Assembly: GCA_003506735.1 (NCBI GenBank)
Contig: DNYS01000245.1
Location: 1,429-6,724 of the forward strand
Source: Nitrospinota bacterium
GTDB taxonomy: Bacteria > UBA8248
Direction of reading: 5' to 3'
Length of the DNA: 5,296 nucleotides
Shown here: positions 1-5,296 of the stretch, in pieces
Layout of the letters: every line of letters starts with the position of its first letter
How positions within the stretch are numbered: position 1 is the first letter of the stretch
Made by a program: the position numbers and the translations under genes
Notes under the pieces: generated by a model
Database searches by the model: none
Told to the model about the DNA's origin: nothing
What the model saw: the letters and a program-made list of their open reading frames with translations, nothing else

Positions 1-1905
1 AGCGCCGGGGAGCACCCCCCCCCCGCCTTCGACCGCACGGTCATCCAGCGCCTGCCCGAGAAGCCGGGCATCTACATCTTCAAGAACGAATCGGGCGAGG
101 TGCTCTATATCGGAAAGGCGGTCCGGTTGCGGAGCCGGGTCCGAAGCTATTTCGGGAAATCCACGGGGCGCGGCCCCTGGATCGAAATACTGGTGCGCGA
201 GGTGGCGGCCATTGAGCACGTCGTCACTTCGAACGAACTCGAGGCCCTCATCCTCGAAAGCAACTACATCAAGAAGCACAGGCCCCGGCACAACCTCTTG
301 CTCCGCGACGACAAGCATTATCCGTATCTAAAACTGAGCATGAACGAGGACTATCCCCGCCTGAGCATCGTCCGGAGCCCGGCGCGGGACGGGGCCGAGT
401 ACATGGGGCCGTTTCCGGCCACGGGCCGGATACGCCGGACGATCCGCTTCCTCCACAAAACCTTCCAGATCCGCGCCTGCACCGGAAGCATCGAGGACAA
501 GACGGCGAAGCGGTGCATCTACTTTCAGATGGGCCAGTGCCTGGGGCCCTGCGACGGCCTTCAGACGAAGGAGGAATACGCCGGGAAGGTGAGCGACGCG
601 CTCAACTTCCTCAAGGGGAAAAACACGGGCCTCGAGAAAAAACTGCGCTCGGAGATGGAGGCGCATTCCGAGGCGCTGGAATTCGAGAGGGCGGCCAAGG
701 TGCGCGATCAGATTCGGGCCATCGAGCACGTCTTCGAAAAACAGGAGATGGTGACCGTCCTCGGAGGGGACCAGGACATTCTGGGTCTTCACCGGAAAGA
801 GGGCCGGGCGTATTTCCGGCTCTTTTTCGTCCGGGGGGGGAGGCTGCTCGGAGATCAGGGCTTCACCATCCCCCTCAAGGACGAGGTGACGGGCGGAGAG
901 GCCGTCTCGGGGTTCGTCAAGCAGTACTACATGGGGCAGTCCTACTTTCCGGCCGAGGTGCTGCTGCCCTCGGCCCCGCCGGACGCCGGTGTGATCGCCC
1001 GGTGGCTATCCCGGCAGCGGGGGCGGAAGGTGGCGGTCCTCACCCCCCGGCGGGGAGGGAAGCGCCGCCTCGTCGAGATGGCCTGCGAGAACGCCGGGGA
1101 ATCGCTCGGCCGCGAGGAGGTGCAACTGAGCAAGGACCAGGCGACGCTGGAGGCCATCCGCCAGGCGCTCGGGCTGGACGATATTCCCGTCCGCATCGAG
1201 GCGTTCGATATCTCGAACCTGCACGGGAGCCAAATCGTGGGCGCGAGCGTGACCTTCCGGAACGGGCGCGCGCTCAAGGACGGCTACCGGCGCTACCGGA
1301 TTCGCTCGGTGAGCGGGCGGGCGGACGATTTCGCCGCGATGCGCGAGATCGTATCGCGCCGCATGGAGCGAATCGTGAACGAGGGAGGCGAGATGCCCGG
1401 CCTGATCCTGATCGACGGCGGAAAGGGCCAACTCTCCTCGGCCGCCGGGGCGCTTGAGGAGGTCGGGGTCGCCGATGTCGGGCTGTGCTCCATCTCGAAG
1501 GGAAGGACGGCGGACAATCCGGGGGATCAGGACGTTTTTTTCCTGCCGGGACGCTCCGAGCCCGTGCGGATGAAGGAGGGGAGCCCGGAAAAGCTCCTCC
1601 TCCAGCGGATACGCGATGAGGTCCACCGCTTCGCCCTTACCTACCACAGGAGCCGCCGCGCGAAAGAGGATCTCCGGAGCGGGCTGGACGATGTGCCGGG
1701 CCTGGGGCCGAAGCGGCGGCGGAATCTGCTTCGCGTCTTCGGCAGCCTGCGCGGGGTGATCCAGGCCCCGGACGCGCAGCTTCTTGTCGTCGAAGGGATC
1801 ACGCCCCGGATCGTGGCCGCCATCCGGGAGCATCTTGGCGGCCGCGAGGGGGCCGAAGCGCCCGCGGCCGGTGAATCGCCCGCGGAAAAAACGCCGGCCC
1901 GATGA
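1..1905 (+). CDS. uvrC: UvrABC system protein C, excision nuclease subunit (5' partial)
   Basis: UvrC makes the 3' and 5' incisions around bulky DNA lesions after UvrA and UvrB have loaded. The frame is open from base 1 with no ATG, GTG or TTG before the GTG at 100, which lies inside the GIY-YIG motif, so the true start is upstream. Residues counted from base 1: the GIY-YIG nuclease domain has GIY at 23-25, YIG at 36-38, and R46, E86 and N98 matching the T. maritima catalytic residues in spacing. Four cysteines (160, 172, 180, 184) have the same spacing as the E. coli Fe-S ligands. A UVR (UvrB-binding) helix pair spans about 212-247. The RNase H-like nuclease domain carries D403 (FDIS), D442/D443, D472 (IDGGKGQ) and H542 (DEVH). 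Two helix-hairpin-helix motifs lie at about 564-581 and 594-612. The last ~22 residues are Ala/Pro/Glu-rich and look disordered. All key residues are present, so the gene looks functional. The stop overlaps the lnt start. Confidence 0.97.
   Translation, partial: SAGEHPPPAFDRTVIQRLPEKPGIYIFKNESGEVLYIGKAVRLRSRVRSYFGKSTGRGPWIEILVREVAAIEHVVTSNELEALILESNYIKKHRPRHNLLLRDDKHYPYLKLSMNEDYPRLSIVRSPARDGAEYMGPFPATGRIRRTIRFLHKTFQIRACTGSIEDKTAKRCIYFQMGQCLGPCDGLQTKEEYAGKVSDALNFLKGKNTGLEKKLRSEMEAHSEALEFERAAKVRDQIRAIEHVFEKQEMVTVLGGDQDILGLHRKEGRAYFRLFFVRGGRLLGDQGFTIPLKDEVTGGEAVSGFVKQYYMGQSYFPAEVLLPSAPPDAGVIARWLSRQRGRKVAVLTPRRGGKRRLVEMACENAGESLGREEVQLSKDQATLEAIRQALGLDDIPVRIEAFDISNLHGSQIVGASVTFRNGRALKDGYRRYRIRSVSGRADDFAAMREIVSRRMERIVNEGGEMPGLILIDGGKGQLSSAAGALEEVGVADVGLCSISKGRTADNPGDQDVFFLPGRSEPVRMKEGSPEKLLLQRIRDEVHRFALTYHRSRRAKEDLRSGLDDVPGLGPKRRRNLLRVFGSLRGVIQAPDAQLLVVEGITPRIVAAIREHLGGREGAEAPAAGESPAEKTPAR
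15..24 (+). repeat. C10 homopolymer tract near the 5' end of uvrC
   Basis: Ten consecutive C bases lie inside the uvrC frame, read as the end of a His codon followed by three Pro codons, about 14 codons before the GIY motif. As sequenced, the frame continues correctly into UvrC. A tract this long can slip during replication and is also a common place for sequencing error. Confidence 0.9.
1902..1905 (+). other. uvrC/lnt ATGA stop-start overlap
   Basis: The lnt ATG (1902-1904) and the uvrC TGA (1903-1905) share four bases. The lnt frame has an in-frame TGA at 1872-1874 and no other standard start after it, so ATG 1902 is forced. No good Shine-Dalgarno sequence lies at normal spacing; the nearest purine run (GGAAAAAA from 1884) is too far away and lacks a GGAG core. 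This suggests that lnt translation relies on ribosomes terminating uvrC and re-initiating. Confidence 0.85.
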
Positions 1906-3434
1906 CCCGGCGCGATGCGGGCTACGCCGCGATCTCGGGGGTTTTCCTGGGAGGGCTATTCCCGCCCTTCACGTTCGAGGTGCTGGCCTGGCTGGCGATT
2001 TTTCCCCTTCTTTGGGCCCTTGACGGGAAGAGCCCGCGCGAGGGTTTGATACTCGGTTTCACGGCGGGGCTGATCGGCTACGGGATCATCATCTGGTGGG
2101 TGGAGGAGACCATGGTGAACTACGGGGGGCTGCCTCCGGTGTTGGCCTGGCTCCTGGCGCTCACGCTCGCGGCCTATATCGCGCTCTACATCGGCGCGTT
2201 CGGTTGCCTGCTGGTTTGGGTCGCCCCGGAGGGGGGATCCGCCCGGATGTTCATGGCGCCGGTCATCTGGGTCGCCCTTGAAATTTTCCGGGCCTATTTT
2301 CTCTCGGGGTTTCCCTGGGCGCTCCTCGGCTACAGCCAGTACAAGGTCCTGCCGGTTATCCAGATTGCGGACCTGGTGGGTGTGTACGGGGTATCGTTCT
2401 TCATCGTGCTGATCAACGCCATGTTCTGGCATTTATTCCGCCACCCGGACCGGGCCCCGTTCGTCCTCGTCGGGGGCGGGTTGCTGGTGGTGGGGTTGGT
2501 GGCGGGCTACGGCTATCTCAGGCTCATCGAGGTTCCGGGCGAGATGGGGCCGCCGCGCCCGGTCGGGATCGTCCAGCCCAATACCCTGCCCTCGCAGAAG
2601 TGGGTGCCGGGCCGGCGCGAGGCGATCGTCGGCGATCTCGAACGGCTGACCCAGGCCCTTGCCCGGGACTTCAAGGGGCGTAGCCGGCCCGTCCCCCCGC
2701 TGATCGTGTGGCCGGAGGCGGCGCTGCCGCTCATCTATTCGGAATCGCCCGCCTGGCAAAAGCGCATGGAGGGCATATCGCGGCGCGCGGGGGCCTACCT
2801 TTTGTTCGGCTCTCTGTCGGCCAGGCGCGGAAAGGGACCTCCGAAACTCTACAACTCGGCCTATGTCCTCGGACCCGACGGCGCCCGTGAGGGCCGCTAC
2901 GACAAGATGCACCTCGTCCCCTTCGGGGAGTATGTGCCGCTGGGCTCCCTGTTGTTCTTCGTGGAAAAGCTGGTGCCGGTCATTGGGCGCTTCGCCGAGG
3001 GCCTGAGGGCGCGCGTGTTCGATGTGCCCGGCGGGCGGTTCGGGGTGCTCATTTGCTTCGAGGTGATATTCCCCCGCGTGGTGCGCCAGATGAGAGACGC
3101 GCGGTTTCTCGTCAACATCACGAACGACGCCTGGTTCGGGCGCACGCCCGCCGCCGAGCAGCATCTTTCGATGGCGGCGATGCGGGCGGTGGAGTTCCGG
3201 ATGCCCATCGTGCGCTCGGCCAACACCGGAATCAGCGCCATCATCGAAGCGACCGGAGCCGTCCGGCTGCGGAGCCCGCTTTTCGAGAAGTGGCGGATGG
3301 CGGCCACGGTGACTCCCCGGAAGGGAGGGCCGACCTTCTACGCCCGGACGGGAGACGCATTCGCCATCGCCTGCCTGCTGATGACATTGGCGGCGGCGGG
3401 GTTGGCGGTGATCCGCCACCGCCCGAGGGTGTGA
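1902..3434 (+). CDS. lnt: Apolipoprotein N-acyltransferase
   Basis: Lnt is an inner-membrane enzyme that transfers an acyl chain from a phospholipid to the amino group of the lipid-modified N-terminal cysteine of lipoproteins. It is the last maturation step before Lol sorting to the outer membrane. The 510-residue protein is close to the E. coli length. Hydrophobic segments fill about residues 5-38, 48-67, 77-106, 116-135, 148-178 and 186-206, with a C-terminal one at about 486-504, as expected for this family. Between them lies the periplasmic nitrilase-like domain with W234, catalytic E272 (VWPEAALP), K335 and E343 (DKMHLVPFGEYVP), and nucleophile C385 (LICFE). The NDAWFG motif, a RS-N-GIS segment and a YARTGD segment near the end are also typical. 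The only departure seen is Phe386 directly after the nucleophile, where E. coli has Tyr. The gene is translationally linked to uvrC by a 4-base overlap and ends 60 bases before prfB. Confidence 0.97.
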   Translation: MTRRDAGYAAISGVFLGGLFPPFTFEVLAWLAIFPLLWALDGKSPREGLILGFTAGLIGYGIIIWWVEETMVNYGGLPPVLAWLLALTLAAYIALYIGAFGCLLVWVAPEGGSARMFMAPVIWVALEIFRAYFLSGFPWALLGYSQYKVLPVIQIADLVGVYGVSFFIVLINAMFWHLFRHPDRAPFVLVGGGLLVVGLVAGYGYLRLIEVPGEMGPPRPVGIVQPNTLPSQKWVPGRREAIVGDLERLTQALARDFKGRSRPVPPLIVWPEAALPLIYSESPAWQKRMEGISRRAGAYLLFGSLSARRGKGPPKLYNSAYVLGPDGAREGRYDKMHLVPFGEYVPLGSLLFFVEKLVPVIGRFAEGLRARVFDVPGGRFGVLICFEVIFPRVVRQMRDARFLVNITNDAWFGRTPAAEQHLSMAAMRAVEFRMPIVRSANTGISAIIEATGAVRLRSPLFEKWRMAATVTPRKGGPTFYARTGDAFAIACLLMTLAAAGLAVIRHRPRV

Positions 3435-3440
3435 TATGAT
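3432..3440 (+). promoter_or_regulatory. Possible extended -10 promoter for prfB
   Basis: TGATATGAT fits an extended -10 element (TGn followed by TATGAT, five of six matches to TATAAT); its TGA is the lnt stop codon. It is an AT-rich island in GC-rich sequence, at the start of the gap before prfB. No good -35 is seen at 16-18 bases upstream; the nearest (TTGGCG at 3402) is 27 bases away. Transcription would start near 3447, leaving a leader of about 48 bases. This is inferred from motif match only. Confidence 0.3.
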
Positions 3441-3455
3441 AGCCGCTGTCCGTCC

Positions 3456-3484
3456 GGGGCGAGATGCGGCGCCTTTTGTCTTAT
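3456..3484 (+). terminator. Weak terminator- or attenuator-like hairpin before prfB
   Basis: GGCG (3458-3461) can pair with CGCC (3470-3473) around an 8-base loop, extended by two G-U pairs (3456-3457 with 3474-3475). A T-rich run TTTTGTCTTATT follows (3474-3485). The stem is short and has a competing fold (CCG 3454-3456 with CGG 3467-3469), so this is a poor terminator on its own. Its position just before the prfB ribosome binding site leaves open a modest attenuation role. Confidence 0.2.
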
Positions 3485-3485
3485 T

Positions 3486-3492
3486 GGGGGAG
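3486..3492 (+). promoter_or_regulatory. Ribosome binding site of prfB
   Basis: GGGGGAG contains a GGAG core ending only two bases before the ATG at 3495, which is closer than usual. It still supports this start, because the frame has no other standard start codon between the lnt stop (3432-3434) and 3495. Confidence 0.65.
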
Positions 3493-3494
3493 TC

Positions 3495-4626
3495 ATGGAA
3501 GAGTTATTGAAAAAATGCGACTGGCTGGAGGCGCGCCTCCGCGAACTCCGAGGTCGTCTTTGACCTCGATACACTTGAGGCCGAGTGCGCCCGGCTGGAT
3601 GAGCTCGCCTCCGGGGGCGGGTTCTGGGACGATGCCGATGCCGCCCAAAACACACTGAAGCGGCGCGCCTCCCTCCAGCGGACCATCGACGCCTGGGCCG
3701 ATCTCCAGAAAAAGCTGACCGATCAATCCGAGCTCATCCAGCTCATCGGAATGGAAGAGGGCGAACCCGATGCGGACCTCCTCGCCGAGGCCGCCGCCGA
3801 CCTCAAGGCCATCGAGAAAGAGCACGAACGCCTGGAGTTCCGCCTCGTCATGGATTCCGAGGAGGACGCCGGGAACGCGGTGCTCTCGGTAAACGCGGGC
3901 GCCGGGGGGGTGGAGAGCCAGGACTGGGCCGAGATGCTGCTTCGCATGTACTCGCGCTGGGCGGAGCAGCACGGCTGCACGTCCCGGCTCGTTTCGGTCC
4001 TGCCCGGCGAGGAGGCGGGAATCAAGAGCGCCACCCTGATCGTCTCGGGCGATTACGCCTACGGGTATCTCCGCGCGGAGATGGGGGTTCACCGCCTGGT
4101 GCGCATCTCGCCCTTCGACGCCAACGCGCGGCGCCACACCTCGTTCGCCTCGGTGGACGTGGCGGCCGAGGTCTCCGACGAGGTGGAGATCGACATCAAC
4201 GAGAGCGACCTGCGGATCGACGTCTACCGCAGCTCGGGCGCCGGCGGCCAGCACGTGAACACGACCGATTCGGCCGTGCGCATCACCCACGCGCCCACGG
4301 GCATCGTCGTCACCTGCCAGAACGAGCGAAGCCAGCATAAGAACCGGGCGACGGCCCTCAAGCTCCTCCGGAGCCAGCTCTACAAGCGCGAGATGCAAAA
4401 GCGCGAGGAGGAGAAGGAGAAGATCCACTCGGGCAAGATGACGACCAGCTTCGGGAGCCAGATTCGCTCCTACATCCTCCATCCCTACCGGATGGTGAAA
4501 GACCACAGGACAGACAAGGAGACATCGAACGTCGATGCCGTTCTGGACGGGGATATCGATGCGTTCATCGATGCCTATCTCCTGACCCTCATCGAAAGCC
4601 GGGCCGATGCCCGGCCGAGCGGCTAG
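3495..4626 (+). CDS. prfB: Peptide chain release factor 2, expressed by programmed +1 frameshift
   Basis: RF2 ends translation at UGA and UAA by triggering peptidyl-tRNA hydrolysis on the ribosome. The protein is encoded by 3495-3560 joined to 3562-4626. The first 22 codons run to CTT followed by an in-frame TGA (3561-3563); skipping T3561 moves the ribosome to the main frame, giving 376 residues, close to the 365 of E. coli RF2. The helical N-terminal domain covers roughly residues 1-110. The stop-recognition tripeptide SPF is at 205-207 and the catalytic GGQ at 250-252, the same numbers as in E. coli. SPF rather than PxT shows it is RF2, not RF1. Residue 246, which varies between E. coli K-12 and B, is Ser here. 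A simple frame search would begin at the internal ATG 3751 (residue 86) and lose the N-terminal domain. The gene ends in UAG, a codon read by RF1 and not by RF2. It is followed by lysS, as in E. coli. Confidence 0.97.
3550..3564 (+). promoter_or_regulatory. RF2 programmed +1 frameshift site
   Basis: GAGGT (3550-3554) is an internal Shine-Dalgarno-like stimulator complementary to the 16S rRNA 3' end. It is followed by three bases (CGT), then the slip codon CTT (3558-3560) and TGA C (3561-3564). The CUU UGA C core is identical to the E. coli prfB site and the stimulator spacing is the same (three bases). The tRNA on CUU slips to UUU when UGA is decoded slowly, so low RF2 raises RF2 synthesis. 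The frame before the site (22 codons) and the frame after it encode matching parts of RF2, which confirms the shift. Confidence 0.95.
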
Positions 4627-4640
4627 GCGGCGGCGCCGCC
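4626..4640 (+). other. GC-only hairpin directly after the prfB stop
   Basis: GGCGGC (4626-4631) is the exact reverse complement of GCCGCC (4635-4640), with a 3-base loop (GGC). The first base of the stem is the last base of the prfB TAG. An overlapping perfect 12-base palindrome occupies 4629-4640. No T-run follows, so it is not a Rho-independent terminator. It could slow 3' exonucleases or affect lysS translation, or be a chance product of high G+C. Confidence 0.45.
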
Positions 4641-4656
4641 CGCGCCTCGCATGCAC

Positions 4657-4661
4657 AAGGA
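4657..4661 (+). promoter_or_regulatory. Probable ribosome binding site of lysS
   Basis: AAGGA lies 12 bases before the ATG at 4674, somewhat further than usual. It is the only purine-rich Shine-Dalgarno-like match in the prfB-lysS gap. Confidence 0.5.
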
Positions 4662-4673
4662 CGTCGAGCGCCC

Positions 4674-5296
4674 ATGAGCGATTCATCACCCGAGGAAACC
4701 CGAAAGAGCCCAGCTGCCGGAGAGGACGCCGGCGAGCTGATCGAACAGCGCCGCCGCAAGCTCGAGGCGATCCGCGGGGCGGGGGGAGATCCCTTCCCCA
4801 ACCGCTTTCCGATCACCCACCGCGCCGGGGACATAATTTCCGAATGCGGCGGCTTCACCGATGCCGAATATGAAGAGACCAAGGCGGGGCGCTACGTCAT
4901 CGCCGGCCGCATCGTGGCCAAGCGGCTCCAAGGAAAAGTGGTCTTCATGGACCTTCGGGACGGGACCGGGCGGCTCCAGCTTTTCATCCGGTTGAACGAG
5001 TTGGGCGAGGAGGGCTTCGCCGCCGCTAAGGATCTCGATATCGGCGATATCGTGGGCTGCGCCGGGGGCGTCTTCCGCACCCGCACGGGCGAGCTTTCCG
5101 TCTGGGTGCGCGAAATCCGACTTCTGACGAAGAGCTTGCGCCCCCTTCCCGAGAAATGGCACGGCCTCCAGAACGTGGAGATCCGCTACCGCCAGCGCTA
5201 CGTGGACCTCATCGCCAACCCCGAGGTGGCCGAAATTTTCCGCAAGCGATCAAAGATGATTCAGCTCATGCGCTGCTATTTGGACGATCGCGGTTT
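4674..5296 (+). CDS. lysS: Lysyl-tRNA synthetase, class II (3' partial)
   Basis: LysRS charges tRNA-Lys with lysine in the cytoplasm. The window holds 207 complete codons and two bases of the next, about 40% of the usual ~500 residues; the frame is open at the window end. Residues 1-20 are a variable polar leader. A family-typical N-terminal helix and PFPNRF segment follow (about 21-44). The OB-fold anticodon-binding domain spans about 72-155, with VIAGRIVAKRLQGK, a DLRDGTGRLQLFI segment and a TGELSV segment. The hallmark linker RPLPEKWHGLQ starts at 156 and YRQRYVDLI at 172. The sequence then enters class II motif 1 (EIFRKRSKMI, ending DDRGF). Motifs 2 and 3 lie beyond the window. ATG 4674 was chosen because it follows AAGGA and begins just before the conserved N-terminal helix. 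The 47-base gap after prfB suggests co-transcription, as known for prfB-lysS in E. coli. Confidence 0.95.
   Translation, partial: MSDSSPEETRKSPAAGEDAGELIEQRRRKLEAIRGAGGDPFPNRFPITHRAGDIISECGGFTDAEYEETKAGRYVIAGRIVAKRLQGKVVFMDLRDGTGRLQLFIRLNELGEEGFAAAKDLDIGDIVGCAGGVFRTRTGELSVWVREIRLLTKSLRPLPEKWHGLQNVEIRYRQRYVDLIANPEVAEIFRKRSKMIQLMRCYLDDRG

Noticed and set aside
833..840. G8 run inside uvrC
   Set aside because: The frame is intact through it and residues on both sides match UvrC, so there is no sign of a frameshift.
513..1457. 314-codon + strand open frame inside uvrC in another frame
   Set aside because: It overlaps UvrC throughout and is composed of Gly/Arg/Ala-rich low-complexity sequence.
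1006..1833. 275-codon minus-strand open frame opposite uvrC
   Set aside because: It is antisense to the conserved RNase H-like and HhH part of UvrC; codon periodicity belongs to the + strand.
3404..3417. Perfect 5-base inverted repeat GGCGG-TGAT-CCGCC at the end of lnt
   Set aside because: It is short, coding, has no T-run after it, and is readily explained by GC-rich codons. Its placement does not suit a terminator.
2433..3419. 328-codon minus-strand open frame opposite lnt
   Set aside because: It is a shadow of the catalytic half of lnt, rich in Arg, His and Pro, with no recognisable motif.
3561..3563. In-frame TGA read as a prfB pseudogene or as selenocysteine
   Set aside because: The sequence continues in the +1 frame, not the same frame, and the site is the classical CUU UGA C frameshift signal. 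All later RF2 motifs are intact.
3493..4689. 398-codon open frame on the minus strand opposite prfB
   Set aside because: It lies antisense to a certain gene, has a biased Arg/Leu/Val/His-rich composition and matches no family I know. Long antisense frames are expected in GC-rich coding DNA.
1..5296. Search for mobile elements, CRISPR repeats, tRNAs, toxin-antitoxin pairs or phage genes
   Set aside because: None is seen. Coding density is near complete and every gene is a recognised housekeeping gene.

Overview
The window is a compact, GC-rich stretch (roughly two thirds G+C by eye, not counted). All its genes lie on the + strand and nearly every base is coding. It holds four recognisable housekeeping genes in the order uvrC (5' end cut off), lnt, prfB, lysS (3' end cut off). 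Lnt, which N-acylates lipoproteins, points to a diderm bacterium with an outer membrane. The base composition and the lnt-prfB-lysS order resemble deltaproteobacterial and related environmental lineages, but the sequence alone does not fix the phylum.

Layout. Bases 1-1905 encode nearly all of UvrC, the incision nuclease of nucleotide excision repair; its start codon lies upstream of the window. The uvrC stop overlaps the lnt start by four bases (ATGA). Lnt (1902-3434) is a complete membrane enzyme with its catalytic Glu-Lys-Cys triad. A 60-base gap follows, with a possible extended -10 promoter sitting on the lnt stop codon, a weak terminator-like hairpin and the prfB ribosome binding site. 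prfB (3495-4626) encodes release factor 2 and needs a programmed +1 frameshift at an in-frame UGA (CTT TGA C, with an internal Shine-Dalgarno-like GAGGT three bases upstream). A 47-base gap with a GC-only hairpin separates it from lysS (4674 to the window end), which encodes the N-terminal 207 residues of class II lysyl-tRNA synthetase.

How the genes relate. The spacing suggests one transcription unit covering DNA repair, lipoprotein maturation and translation, possibly with an internal promoter before prfB. prfB-lysS is also an operon in E. coli. The best-supported regulatory feature is RF2 autoregulation by frameshifting: scarce RF2 makes UGA decoding slow and favours the shift that yields full-length RF2. 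No mobile element, CRISPR array, RNA gene or clearly novel system is visible. The remaining points of interest are small: a C10 tract near the uvrC 5' end, the two intergenic hairpins, and a frame that stays open past the prfB UAG up to the lysS start.
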